Positions 38,286-48,427 of a stretch of DNA of 64,000 nucleotides are shown piece by piece. Position 1 is the first letter of the stretch. The number at the start of each line of letters is the position of its first letter. The notes under the pieces were generated by a model. That model saw only the letters and a list, made by a program, of their open reading frames with translations. It was not told where the DNA came from and searched no databases. A program made the position numbers and the translations under genes. The stretch lies in NCBI GenBank assembly GCA_009691765.1, contig SIAO01000010.1:31504-95503 (forward strand), written 5' to 3'. This stretch comes from Planctomycetota bacterium. GTDB taxonomy: Bacteria > Planctomycetota > GCA-002687715.

Positions 38286-40481
38286 TCACGGTGCGGGCAA
38301 GAGATGCCCAGCAATGGCACTCCATGAGAAACGGCCTGAAGCGGCTGCGAAACGACGACGCACCAAGGCTGCGTCTGTCGTGACGCACTCGGCGAGAGCT
38401 GGCAAATCCCAACCAAAGAGATCTTTCAAGACGCGTCGCGCCACCACCGTTCGGCAGCAATTGGATTCCAGCTCTTGCATCCACCACGCCGCTTCGCGCA
38501 CATCCAACCCGAGCGAAAGCACAAAGCCCTCTTCGTTATCCAACCAGCGATAACGCCCCGCGAGGATGACAGAACGCAATTCAGCTTGAGCTGCAACATC
38601 GCCACCACGCGCCAACTCACCCACCGCGATGGCATGAAACTTCGTCTCGCGCTGGTCGCGCAGCCCGCACAAGAAGTTCTGCACGCGCGCATCTTGCACC
38701 AAACCGAGATCTGCCAAACTCGCAGCACGCAAGTGAGGCAACAGCGCCACGACGGCATCCACGACGCGCCCTTCGGCGAGCGCACCACGCACGAGCACAT
38801 CCGTTTCTTCCGAGCGCTCGCAATCGGCCATGGCTGAAGCAAGGCGGTTGGTGACACCACCAAGAACTGCCAGCCAGCGCATAGCGCGGCCAAGCGCCTC
38901 GGAACCCGCGAATTCAGCGTTGAGGCTGGCTATCAGATTCGTTCGCAACTCTATAGTTTCGTCAGCAGACAACGAGCGTAGTGCAGCCTCACTCACGTCA
39001 TCGTTGCTGGCCAGCAAAACTTCCGCGCTCGTGCCCTCGCCCATGCGCACCAACATGCGCACGGCCATGGCCTTGCACTTCGGAAGCTGTGACCACCCTC
39101 GCAGCAATGCGACGAGCTCGTCGCGCACGCGGCATTCCAGAAACGCAAAATCTGCGGTGCTTTCCGCAAAATCTAAAGGGTCTTCGCGCGGCGCGCCTTC
39201 ACGCAGCAGCGCAGCGATGGCCGCAAGGGCCAAGGGCCGTGTCGCACATTCTGGAAACGCGCTTCCAACACGAGCGAGCAACGCGCCATGACGCTGCGCC
39301 GCGAAGAGTGGAGCAACGGCTGTCGCTACCAGCGCGGCGGCGCTCGGCAACGATAGGTCTTCGCACGCTTCCGCCAGCGCGGCGAGTTGTTGTGCCGCAG
39401 CTTTGGCTTGCGTTGCATCGGCGGGGCTCGCTATGCGCGCGAGCAACTGACGCGCTGCATCAGGCGTCGCGGCACACAGCCACGCGAGAGCTCCAGCATC
39501 GTCGGTCGCACGACGCATCAACGCCGTGCTGGCTCCTGAATCGCCGCGCTGCGCGAGACTCGCCAAAGCCTGTGTGCCAAGGAGTCCTTCATTCGCGACG
39601 AGCGATTCCAGCCATGCGCTTGCTTTCGCTTCCTTGATGCCCGCCGCGGCACGCACACAGGCCAACGCCAGCATCAATCCCAACTTTGGCTCCACTTGAG
39701 CCATGGCAGCCACATGTTGCAGCGCCGCCAAGTCTGCAAGACTTGCTCCCTCACTTTCGAGCAACCAGCGGCACAACCATCCAGCGCATCCGCGCGGCAG
39801 AGAATCTGGTCCTTTGTTGTGCACCAACTCCAGCAGTGCACGCAGCAGTGGATCAAGCCCGCTGCCATTGCCTCCTGCCGGTGGCATGACGCCCGCGTGA
39901 ATCAGCAGGACACGTGCAATCGCAGTGCGCTGCCGGTCCGTGTGCGGCAACACTGCTGCGCACATCTCGCGCAAGGCGGCCTCCGCCATGTCTGGATCAG
40001 CCTTGTCTTTCGCAATCTCAAGCAGCAAAGGAATGTGTTCGGCGCGAATCGCGCGGTGCAGAATGCCGAAGAAGCCAACGAGGTCTATGCCCGCACCTCG
40101 CGGCCACTCTTTCCATGCGCGCAAGATTGCGCCCGCTTCCACACTGCCGAGCAGCGAACGCCACTGTTCCATGTCAACGCCGCCTTCACCGCTGAGCACC
40201 GCAGGGAACAACAATGTGGCCACGCGCTCGCACTGCGCTGCATCAAGATGCAGGTAATGCAGACGGGCCGCCGCCTGACGAGCGACGCTGTCGTCGGCGG
40301 CTTTGAGTGCCAAGAGCAGCACTTCAACGCGCTTCGCCTCGTCGAGCGCAGCGAGAGATTCCTCACCGTCTTGCACCAGACGCACAGCTTGCGCGAGAGA
40401 TGTTGTCTCTTGCGCCTTCAAGCCTGCGCTGCAAAACGCGGCCACCAGTACGAGGTGCAATGTCAGCGTGCGCGGGGTCAT
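38286..40481 (-). CDS. Secreted helical-repeat (HEAT-like) hypothetical protein
   Basis: Start MTPRTLTLHLVLVAAFCSAGLKAQ; Ala/Leu-rich helical repeats; ATGA overlap with aguB stop. Confidence 0.65.
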   Translation of the reverse strand: MTPRTLTLHLVLVAAFCSAGLKAQETTSLAQAVRLVQDGEESLAALDEAKRVEVLLLALKAADDSVARQAAARLHYLHLDAAQCERVATLLFPAVLSGEGGVDMEQWRSLLGSVEAGAILRAWKEWPRGAGIDLVGFFGILHRAIRAEHIPLLLEIAKDKADPDMAEAALREMCAAVLPHTDRQRTAIARVLLIHAGVMPPAGGNGSGLDPLLRALLELVHNKGPDSLPRGCAGWLCRWLLESEGASLADLAALQHVAAMAQVEPKLGLMLALACVRAAAGIKEAKASAWLESLVANEGLLGTQALASLAQRGDSGASTALMRRATDDAGALAWLCAATPDAARQLLARIASPADATQAKAAAQQLAALAEACEDLSLPSAAALVATAVAPLFAAQRHGALLARVGSAFPECATRPLALAAIAALLREGAPREDPLDFAESTADFAFLECRVRDELVALLRGWSQLPKCKAMAVRMLVRMGEGTSAEVLLASNDDVSEAALRSLSADETIELRTNLIASLNAEFAGSEALGRAMRWLAVLGGVTNRLASAMADCERSEETDVLVRGALAEGRVVDAVVALLPHLRAASLADLGLVQDARVQNFLCGLRDQRETKFHAIAVGELARGGDVAAQAELRSVILAGRYRWLDNEEGFVLSLGLDVREAAWWMQELESNCCRTVVARRVLKDLFGWDLPALAECVTTDAALVRRRFAAASGRFSWSAIAGHLLPAP

Positions 40482-41326
40482 CCGCGTAAGTGGTCGTACA
40501 AATCGGGGCGACGGTCGCGGAAGAAACCAAAGGCAGAGCGCCAACGCGCCACCTCGCCGAAATCAATCGTCGCTGTGATCACGCCTGTCTTGCATGCATC
40601 CATCTCCGCGAGAATCTCGCCACGCTGATCGCAGATGAAACTGTGGCCATAGAACTCTTGGGATGATTCGCGGCCCACACGATTCGCAGCGACCACTGGC
40701 AATCCGTTGGCCACCGCATGGCCAATCATCACTCGCTGCCAAGGCTTGCTGGTGTCCAGGTTCTTGTTGTGAGGTTCTGTGCCGATGGCCGTCGGATAGA
40801 GCAACATCTCGGCGCCTAAAATGGCCATGCTGCGCGCGGCCTCTGGAAACCACTGATCCCAGCAGATGCCCACACCCACCATGCCGTGCGTGCTGCTGAA
40901 AGCGCGGAAGCCTGTGTTGCCCGGACGGAAATAAAACTTCTCTTGGTAGCCAGGCCCGTCGGGAATGTGGCTCTTGCGATAGAGGCCCAGCACAGCACCC
41001 GTGGCGTCGATCAACGCGATGCTGTTGTAGAAACAGTGACCATCGCGCTCAAAGAACGAGACGGGCACGACGACATGGCATTCGCGCGCAAGCTCGCGGA
41101 AGCGCGTGATGACCGGATGGCCTTCGAGCGGTTTGGCGCGTGCAAACTCTGCCTCATCTTGGTGATGACAGAAGTAGTGGCCTTCAAACAACTCCGGCGT
41201 GCACACCACCTGAGCACCCTGCGCAGCAGCTTCGCGCACAAGGGCTGCAACTTGCGCGACATCTTGCTCGGCGTTGTCGCTAAAACTGCATTGCACCGCC
41301 GCCAGCACCACTTTGCGTTCTTTCAT
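40478..41326 (-). CDS. aguB: N-carbamoylputrescine amidase
   Basis: VVCTPELFEGHYFC, YRKSHIPDGPGYQEKFYFRPG, VGVGICWDQWFPEAAR catalytic Glu/Lys/Cys triad context; adjacent to aguA. Confidence 0.95.
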   Translation of the reverse strand: MKERKVVLAAVQCSFSDNAEQDVAQVAALVREAAAQGAQVVCTPELFEGHYFCHHQDEAEFARAKPLEGHPVITRFRELARECHVVVPVSFFERDGHCFYNSIALIDATGAVLGLYRKSHIPDGPGYQEKFYFRPGNTGFRAFSSTHGMVGVGICWDQWFPEAARSMAILGAEMLLYPTAIGTEPHNKNLDTSKPWQRVMIGHAVANGLPVVAANRVGRESSQEFYGHSFICDQRGEILAEMDACKTGVITATIDFGEVARWRSAFGFFRDRRPDLYDHLRG

Positions 41327-42408
41327 GCCCGACTCCGCGCTGCAGGCTGTTGCTGCGAAATGCAATGAAACGCTCCGCCGCCGGCCAAGAGCTCGCGAGC
41401 GCGCACGCCCACGGTCAATCGGCCCGGGAACAAACTCGCGATGGCGTCCACCGCGTCTTGATCTGCAGGCACGCCGTAGGTTGGCACAGCGACACCACGA
41501 TTGCTGATGTAGAAGTTGACATACGACGCGGCCATCAAGCGCCCTTCCGAATCATGCACCACGCCCGGCGACGGAATGCTGATGATCTCAAGCTCTTCGC
41601 CGTCGGCAGCGCGCATGCGCGACAAGTCGTCTAAGACTTCAAGCAGCGCTTCCGCATTGGGATCGTTGCGCCCGTTCGGTTCCATCGCAAGCACGCGACC
41701 GGGCGCGATGAAACGAACCAAGGTGTCCACGTGACCGTCTGTGTGATCGTTCTGCAAACCGCGGCGGAGCCACAGCACTTTGCGAGCGCCGAGAGCGCTG
41801 TGGAGGCGCTGCTCGACATCACTGCGCGTCATGCCCGGATTGCGGTTGGGATTGAGCAGGCACTGCTCGGTCGTCAGCACCGTGCCTTGTCCATCGGTTT
41901 CGATAGCGCCGCCTTCAAGCACGAAACTGTGACGCTGCGTCGGCAATCCCGACACAACCGCCAGCGCTTGCGACAAATCGCCATCACCATCGAGTTCGTA
42001 CTTGCCTCCCCAACCGTTGAAGCGGAAGGACGCAGCGCACACCGCACCCGTAGCGTCATGCACGAAGATCGGCGCAGTATCTCGCAACCAAATGTCACCG
42101 AACGGCACTTCATGAAAACGCGGGCTCAAGTGACCGAGGCGCTTATGCGCCTCAGCATGCCTGCGCTGCGGGCACAAGATTTCCAAACGCTCCGCAGGTT
42201 CGTTGTTCGTAGCCGCGCGCGCCACAATGGCTTCGCAGAAAGCGACAAAGGCGTTCTGCACGGGCACGAGTTGCTCCAGCCACAAGTCTTCGTGACTCGG
42301 CCAAGCCAGCCAAACAGCGTCGTGCCGTGTCCATTCCGCAGGCTGCATCATGGAGTCCAAGTTATCCGCGATTGCTGCTGCTGCCACGCTGCAACCAAGC
42401 TCGTTCAT
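41323..42408 (-). CDS. aguA: Agmatine deiminase
   Basis: MQPAEWTRHDAVWLAWP, DIWLRDTAPIFV, FRFNGWGGKY, LEGGAIETDGQGTVLTTEQCLLNPNRNPG, NDHTDGHVDTLVRF. Confidence 0.95.
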   Translation of the reverse strand: MNELGCSVAAAAIADNLDSMMQPAEWTRHDAVWLAWPSHEDLWLEQLVPVQNAFVAFCEAIVARAATNNEPAERLEILCPQRRHAEAHKRLGHLSPRFHEVPFGDIWLRDTAPIFVHDATGAVCAASFRFNGWGGKYELDGDGDLSQALAVVSGLPTQRHSFVLEGGAIETDGQGTVLTTEQCLLNPNRNPGMTRSDVEQRLHSALGARKVLWLRRGLQNDHTDGHVDTLVRFIAPGRVLAMEPNGRNDPNAEALLEVLDDLSRMRAADGEELEIISIPSPGVVHDSEGRLMAASYVNFYISNRGVAVPTYGVPADQDAVDAIASLFPGRLTVGVRARELLAGGGAFHCISQQQPAARSRA

Positions 42409-43493
42409 GCCCGCGGTTGCGGCCTCGTCAGCGCGAAAAACACCAACCCCGCGCCAGCGCCGCCGAGGTGAGCCATCCAAGCCACACCGCCGCCTTCGTG
42501 ACCACTCTGTTGTGCCGCTGTCATGAACTGCATGCCCACCCAAAAGAGCAGGTAGATCATGATGTTCACGGGCATGAGATGGAAGAAGATGAACATGCCC
42601 AAACGCGCTTTGGGGAATGCCAGTGCGTAATACACCAAGACTCCGCTGATCCCGCCGCTCGCACCCACCAAAGGAATCATCGATGCTGGGTTCAAAGCCA
42701 TCTGCGCCAAGTTGCCTGCCACGGTCGCGACAACCAGCAGCAACAGCAAACGCATAGGCCCGATGCGATGCTCAACATTGTCGCCAAAGGCAAACAAGAA
42801 GAGCATATTGCCGACGAGGTGCATGAAGCCGCCATGGATGAAGAAGGGCGTGAGCAAAGTCAGGCCGCCGTTGCGCCATGGTTCTGCGGGGAAAAATGCC
42901 CACGCCTGGATCACGGCTTCGAGATTGCCGAACGCGAGAAGGCTCACGAGCGAGGTGATGCCAATGGTCATCCATGTGAACACCGGCTTCGGCCCCGCCG
43001 TGGGTTGATCCATCTCCACGGGCATGCCCAGCATGGCGCCCATGAAGCGCCAGCCACCGAGCGGGTTGTAGGCCCCGCGCGCACCTCCGGACTGCATCTC
43101 TGCGTTCCACGGAGAGTTTGGCTGTGTGTTCGTGAACTGCGGCGCCTCGGTTGCCGCCGGCGCGCCTTCCTTCGGTAGCAATTCCAATTCACCGCTGTCG
43201 AGCCACACGACTTGGCAGCGCACGCACACATCAAAGTCGCATGGAGCGCCAGACACCGTTCGTGGCACCAGCCGCATCGAGATGCCGCACACCGAACACA
43301 TGCGGCCGCGGTTGAACGCGCACTGCTGCGCCGCGATCCACAAGCGCTGCACCGCATCCTCGCTCGCGGCTCTGCGCAACACAGGAGCCGCCATCAGCCA
43401 ACCGCTGCAAACTTGGCAACGAAAGGCGAGACCCCAAGTGGTGTTCTGGCGCCCAAGCGGCTTCTTGCACTGAGGGCACGGCATTTCGGACAC
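42405..43493 (-). CDS. Rhomboid-family intramembrane serine protease with N-terminal zinc-ribbon region
   Basis: CPQCKKPLGRQNTTWGLAFRCQVCSGWLM and CSVCGISMRLV; HGGFMHLVGNMLFLFAFGDNVEHRIG; catalytic LVGASGGISGVLVYYA; VAWMAHLGGAGAGLVF. Confidence 0.93.
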   Translation of the reverse strand: MSEMPCPQCKKPLGRQNTTWGLAFRCQVCSGWLMAAPVLRRAASEDAVQRLWIAAQQCAFNRGRMCSVCGISMRLVPRTVSGAPCDFDVCVRCQVVWLDSGELELLPKEGAPAATEAPQFTNTQPNSPWNAEMQSGGARGAYNPLGGWRFMGAMLGMPVEMDQPTAGPKPVFTWMTIGITSLVSLLAFGNLEAVIQAWAFFPAEPWRNGGLTLLTPFFIHGGFMHLVGNMLFLFAFGDNVEHRIGPMRLLLLLVVATVAGNLAQMALNPASMIPLVGASGGISGVLVYYALAFPKARLGMFIFFHLMPVNIMIYLLFWVGMQFMTAAQQSGHEGGGVAWMAHLGGAGAGLVFFALTRPQPRA

Positions 43494-43573
43494 TGGCGAT
43501 TCCTCCGCGCGCGCATCCTATCCACTGGTGCAGTCATTGGGATCTGCACGCAAACTGCGTCTACGATGCTCCC

Positions 43574-44227
43574 ATGCGCAACCACATCGCACTCGGCTTC
43601 ATGGCTCTGGCGCTCTTCTGCACGGCTTGCTCGACGCCCTACTCACTCTCTCCCACTGATGCGCTCGGCACTTGGGCAATGTCGGACCAAGACAACGAGC
43701 TCTTCAATGTTTTGGTTCATCCCAATGGCAAGTGCGTTTCGACTTGGTGGAAAGGCGCGGAAGGTGCCGTCGGCGAAGTGGGCACATGGGAAATCCGCGG
43801 CGATAAACTGCGCCTGCGTTGGACCGATGGTTGGCTGGATGTCATCGGGCACAGCAAACTCGGCCTGATTCGTCAATCGTGGGACCCAGGGCGCCTCGAA
43901 ATCAACGCTCCCTTGGACGCTGCGCCCGTGCATCGCGCCGCTGGGCCGCTTGTGCCTTTCATCGGAGTGTGGCTCTCGTGCGCTTCCAAGCCAGGAAAGG
44001 CCGTGCATCTCGCGCTACGCGGCGACGGCATGACCGCACGCTCTTGCGGCACTGACACAGTGCTCGGCACATGGAGCACCGATGGCGACAGCGCCACGTT
44101 GATCTTTGCTGACGGCGTGGTGCATCGCTTGCTGCGCGCCGATGGTCAATGGCGCGAGGACACTTTCGCAGCGGGCGCCGCCCCTGGAAGCGCCGCGATT
44201 CACAGTGGCAAACCAACGCGCTACTAG
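43574..44227 (+). CDS. Lipoprotein of unknown function
   Basis: MRNHIALGFMALALFCTACS lipobox; GTWEIRGDKLRLRW lipocalin-like beta repeats. Confidence 0.7.
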   Translation: MRNHIALGFMALALFCTACSTPYSLSPTDALGTWAMSDQDNELFNVLVHPNGKCVSTWWKGAEGAVGEVGTWEIRGDKLRLRWTDGWLDVIGHSKLGLIRQSWDPGRLEINAPLDAAPVHRAAGPLVPFIGVWLSCASKPGKAVHLALRGDGMTARSCGTDTVLGTWSTDGDSATLIFADGVVHRLLRADGQWREDTFAAGAAPGSAAIHSGKPTRY

Positions 44228-44307
44228 GCCGCTGTGAGTTCAAGACTCTTCGCAGGCTACAAGTTCATCGACGCCTTGCAGCAGAGCCAGAGCAGCGGCG
44301 TAGCGAA

Positions 44308-45066
44308 TCAGAGAATCCAGGTGTCGTGGCACTGCGTGAGAAACACTGTGCCGGAAGCGCCCATGACGGCTGCCTGCATATGCAAGGGCATGCACGCGAG
44401 TTGCGGCACCTGCGGAATGAAAATAGTGATGGGTGCAGAAGCACCGCCCATACCTAGGATGCCTTGCATGTTTGTGCTCGCGGTCGGCAGTGCGTTCGCG
44501 AGTGAGAGCTGAAAGAGCAAGTCATTGTCAAGCGCGATGAAGCCAATGCCCGGTGCAGCGATCCCAGTGTTGGTGGTGAAGGAGATAGCCGCAACGTAGG
44601 GACTCCCCGGCATCAAGGGCGCGCCAAGAGCTAACTGCCACCACGCACCCCGTTGCGCGGGAAAAAACTCATTCAGCACCGGACCCGCTACGACATTCAC
44701 CGTGACCGGAAAGAACTCCGTGTGCTGAATCCAATTGGCATCGAAGTACATCACTTCGAACCAGAATGTCTCAGGAAGCAGCACCGCGGGCGCAATCCAT
44801 GTTGGCGCGTAGGTCATGCAGGGCGCGAGAGTGACGATCACGGGCAGCCAGAAGCTGCCGCCGGGAACGATAGGCCCGGTGGGGCTGCCCTGACGCACAC
44901 TGGTGTAGCCCTGCGAGCTTGGAAGATGGACCGTGCCGCTGGTGGCTTGGATCGTCAGCGTGACGACACCTCCGCCCATCGCAGGATCGGGAGTGGTCTT
45001 CGCTGCCACCTGCTGCCCTACGCAGCAAACACCTGCGAACAAAACCAACATGATGGATAGGCGCAT
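44308..45066 (-). CDS. Secreted hypothetical protein
   Basis: Signal peptide MRLSIMLVLFAGVCCVGQQVAA; beta-rich, planctomycete-type secreted C-terminus. Confidence 0.6.
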   Translation of the reverse strand: MRLSIMLVLFAGVCCVGQQVAAKTTPDPAMGGGVVTLTIQATSGTVHLPSSQGYTSVRQGSPTGPIVPGGSFWLPVIVTLAPCMTYAPTWIAPAVLLPETFWFEVMYFDANWIQHTEFFPVTVNVVAGPVLNEFFPAQRGAWWQLALGAPLMPGSPYVAAISFTTNTGIAAPGIGFIALDNDLLFQLSLANALPTASTNMQGILGMGGASAPITIFIPQVPQLACMPLHMQAAVMGASGTVFLTQCHDTWIL

Positions 45067-45075
45067 GACTTCACC

Positions 45076-47103
45076 TCAGGCGTGCACGAAAGTTGCCTCC
45101 GCACGGGGCCCATTCTTTAGGAAGTTATCGATCCCGATCTTCATGTCCTGCGTCCGGCACACATCGCCGAAGCACAGGTTTTCAATTGTGAGACCATCGG
45201 CAAGTGTAGTGCGTGCCCCTGCGAGAATCGCCTTACAAAGAATTGCGTCTACAGCTTTGGAGAGCGAACCAATGTCTGTAGCCGGCAATTCCTCGGGCAC
45301 ATCGAGCAAAGCGCCCTTCAACTTGGGCTGCACTTTCACGCTGCCGTCGGCATAGCTGCGTGCCAGTTTCACAGCGTTCGGCAGCAGTTCATCGAGGGTG
45401 CAAAGCTGTGTCACCAAACCGAAATCCCTCGCTTCGATACTGGTGATGGGGCGTCCGGTGCGCAAGAAGATTGCAGCGCGGCCGAGCCCGATCAGGCGCG
45501 GCAATCGCTGCGTACCACCGGCACCGGGAATGATTCCCAACTTCACTTCGGGCTGAGCGCAGAGCACCTTCAATCCGCTAACTGCGACACGCGCGCAGCA
45601 AGCCATCGCCAATTCGAGCCCGCCACCGAAAGCGAGACCGTTCATCGCGCACACGACCGGCTTACCCAAGCCTTCGATCAAGAGCGTCAAACTCTGCGCA
45701 TCGCGTGAGTCCTTCATGCCTTGTTCCGGCGTGGTCGCGCGCGCAAGAAACTTCACGTCAGCGCCCGAGACAAACGCTTTGGTGCCGTAAGCCGTCAACA
45801 CCATGGCCTTCACAGTCGCGTCATCGCGAATGGAGCGGCAATGTTCGCCAATCTGGCGGAAGGCTGCCTCGTCCAGTGAGTTCAACGAACCCGGACGACG
45901 GATGGTGAGCACCGCCACGCCATCTTCGTCTTTGCGCAAGACCACCGGCACATCGATGGGCTTGCCCGACTGGGCACACTGCGCCAGCCAATGCGGCTGT
46001 GCAAAACCAGGATTGCTCGTGGCGTAATTCGTGGCGAGCGCCAACGCTTCTTTCAATCCAAGCTCATTCGCAAGCCGCGCGGGGCCTTTCATGACCAAGC
46101 CCATCTCGATGGCCATTTCAAAATCGGCGAGCGAGATCAAACCTGCACTCAGAATCTCGTCGCACAAACCAAGGAACGCGCCTTGCAACTGTGCCGTGAT
46201 CGCGAGCTTGCGCTCTGCGGGAACCTCAATCTTCTCGCCACGAGCGGGGACTTCCCAAGCCGTGCCGTTCGCCAACGCATCTTTCAGAATCTGCGGCGTG
46301 CGGAACCAAGGCATGATCTTCTCGCCTTCTTTCGCGAGGCCGGGCCCTGTGATGGCATTGCCGCCCGTGAGGTTCATGGCTGTGAAAGGGCCCACGCCCA
46401 AACCCAGCGCCTTCACCGCAACCGCATCAACTTCCTTCGTCGTGCCCAGACCTTGCTCGACGCACAACGCGGCTGCAAGAAACAAACCTTCAAACACAGG
46501 GTCCAGCGCGTAGCCGTAGCGGCTCTTCACGCACACGGGTACTTTGCCGATGCGCTCATAAAAGTCGCGCACCCAAACCGCCACGCGCGGATCGGTGTCG
46601 GCCCCAGGCACGATCTCGACCATGTAATTGCGTTCAGCCGGAAAGAAGTAGTGCACCACCAGCGAACGATTCTTGTGCGTGAGCCCAGCACCAATCACTT
46701 CCGGTTCGAGGTGGCTGGAGTTGCTCGCGAGAATTGCATCCGGCGCGCACACCTGCTCGAGCTGTGCAAAAATCTTGGCCTTGATGGCCGCGCTTTCCGT
46801 GGCGGCTTCCACAACGAACATGGCTCCACTCAGCGACGCGTAATCGCTGCTCCACTGCACCGCCGCTTTCATCGCCTCCGCTTCGGCCTGTTTGAAAGCC
46901 TTGGCTTCGACGCCCTTGTCGATCTTCTTTTCAAACTTGGCGCGGCCCTTCGCGAGCGCTGCCTCGCTGATGTCCACCACCACAATCGTGACGCCGCTGC
47001 TCGCAAGCGTCTTTGCGAAATACAACGCAATGTCCGGGCCAATCTGTCCCGAACCAATCACTCCGATCCGTTCGAGTGTGCGTCCGCGAAATGTGAAAGC
47101 CAT
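45076..47103 (-). CDS. Bifunctional 3-hydroxyacyl-CoA dehydrogenase (N-term) / enoyl-CoA hydratase (C-term)
   Basis: IGVIGSGQIGPDIALYFA Rossmann, ILASNSSHLEPEVIG; C-terminal VLTIRRPGSLNSLDEAAF, AMNGLAFGGGLELAMACCARVAV, KLGIIPGAGGTQRLPRLIG. Confidence 0.93.
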   Translation of the reverse strand: MAFTFRGRTLERIGVIGSGQIGPDIALYFAKTLASSGVTIVVVDISEAALAKGRAKFEKKIDKGVEAKAFKQAEAEAMKAAVQWSSDYASLSGAMFVVEAATESAAIKAKIFAQLEQVCAPDAILASNSSHLEPEVIGAGLTHKNRSLVVHYFFPAERNYMVEIVPGADTDPRVAVWVRDFYERIGKVPVCVKSRYGYALDPVFEGLFLAAALCVEQGLGTTKEVDAVAVKALGLGVGPFTAMNLTGGNAITGPGLAKEGEKIMPWFRTPQILKDALANGTAWEVPARGEKIEVPAERKLAITAQLQGAFLGLCDEILSAGLISLADFEMAIEMGLVMKGPARLANELGLKEALALATNYATSNPGFAQPHWLAQCAQSGKPIDVPVVLRKDEDGVAVLTIRRPGSLNSLDEAAFRQIGEHCRSIRDDATVKAMVLTAYGTKAFVSGADVKFLARATTPEQGMKDSRDAQSLTLLIEGLGKPVVCAMNGLAFGGGLELAMACCARVAVSGLKVLCAQPEVKLGIIPGAGGTQRLPRLIGLGRAAIFLRTGRPITSIEARDFGLVTQLCTLDELLPNAVKLARSYADGSVKVQPKLKGALLDVPEELPATDIGSLSKAVDAILCKAILAGARTTLADGLTIENLCFGDVCRTQDMKIGIDNFLKNGPRAEATFVHA

Positions 47104-47124
47104 GGTGTTTTCCTTCTTGGCGCT

Positions 47125-48330
47125 TTAGGCCACGCGCACTTCGACACACAGCGCCATCGCGCAGTCTCCTGCGGCGCAACCCACGAACAAACCGCGACCA
47201 CCACCGCGCAGCACGAGTTCTTCGATCAGTTCCAGCACGAGACGCGTGCCGGTCGGACCTTGCGGATGCCCGAAGATCAGCGACGAACCAAAGCGGTTCA
47301 CTTGCTCCGCGGGCACTCCCGTCTCGCGGCTGAAATACACATCGTTCACAGCGAACGGGTTGTGCGTCTTGATGGCGTTGCAATCGGCAAACGACCAGCC
47401 GGCCGCCGCGAGTGCTTTTCCCGCAGCAGGCACCGTGGCCATCGCCATGAAGCCTTTCTTCACGCGCGCTTCGCCGCTCGAAACGATGCGGATGGTGACA
47501 GCTTTGTCCGTAGCGAGTTCGCGCGCTTCATCCACGCCCGTCACCAACAACCCTGCGTTCCCGTCGGCAGGATGCGTTTGCGAACCAAATGTGACCGTGC
47601 CCTCAGGCAGTACTGGCCGGAGTCCCGCGAGGCCTTCCGCTGTGGTTGCGAACACGCCTTCGTCACCGCGCACCGTAGCCAGCACTTTCTTGCCAGAAGG
47701 ATTGATCTCCAACGGCAACAACATGAAGCGACGCAAGAAAGCGGCGTCATCTTTGAGCGCTTCCTCGTACTGCGCGTAACGCAGCAGCGTCATCGCGTCT
47801 TGTGCGGCGCGGTCGATGCCTGCTTCTTTCGCCACATTCTCAGCCGTGGCAATCATCGCGCCGCCGGCCCACGGGTCTTTGCCGAAGTTGTCCATCACCC
47901 AGTTCTCAGCCTGGCCGGTGCCACCGGGCGCCGCAGAATCGGGATAATAAAGATGCGGCCCATTCGAGCAGCGATCCGCAGTCAGCACGAGCACGCGCGC
48001 ATTCGAGCCCGCGTCCAGCATGGAGGCTGCCGTGGCAATCGCGCGCGCGCCGGTGGCGCAAGCCTGCATCACTGTGGGGCCACCAATGCCCGGTGCGCCG
48101 AGCAGCGCCGCCACCCAAGGTGCGCCATAGAACGACTGCGTGGACGGCACGGTCCAGCCGAGCACCATGCCATCGAGGCTGCCGGCATCCACTTTCGCAC
48201 GACGCAAAGCGCTCATGGCGCACTGCGCTGCGAACTTCAGCGGATGCAGATTGGCCATGCTGCCTTGCCATTTCACGAAGGGCGTAGACCAGCCGCAACC
48301 ATAGGGAATGTACGCGCGATGGAAGCTCAT
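47125..48330 (-). CDS. Thiolase family protein
   Basis: [45 protein letters not shown]-terminal [28 protein letters not shown]. Confidence 0.88.
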   Translation of the reverse strand: MSFHRAYIPYGCGWSTPFVKWQGSMANLHPLKFAAQCAMSALRRAKVDAGSLDGMVLGWTVPSTQSFYGAPWVAALLGAPGIGGPTVMQACATGARAIATAASMLDAGSNARVLVLTADRCSNGPHLYYPDSAAPGGTGQAENWVMDNFGKDPWAGGAMIATAENVAKEAGIDRAAQDAMTLLRYAQYEEALKDDAAFLRRFMLLPLEINPSGKKVLATVRGDEGVFATTAEGLAGLRPVLPEGTVTFGSQTHPADGNAGLLVTGVDEARELATDKAVTIRIVSSGEARVKKGFMAMATVPAAGKALAAAGWSFADCNAIKTHNPFAVNDVYFSRETGVPAEQVNRFGSSLIFGHPQGPTGTRLVLELIEELVLRGGGRGLFVGCAAGDCAMALCVEVRVA

Positions 48331-48427
48331 GAAGTTCTCCGAAGCGCACGAGCTTAGCGCGCCACGAGGCTGCCGGAAGCGTGCAGGATGCTGCGCGATG
48401 GGCGGCTATAGTCCCGCCGTGAGCACC

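Noticed and set aside
45991-48357. 788-aa open frame on the + strand
   Set aside because: Antisense to the well-supported HADH-ECH fusion and thiolase; Arg/His-rich composition typical of a high-GC shadow ORF.
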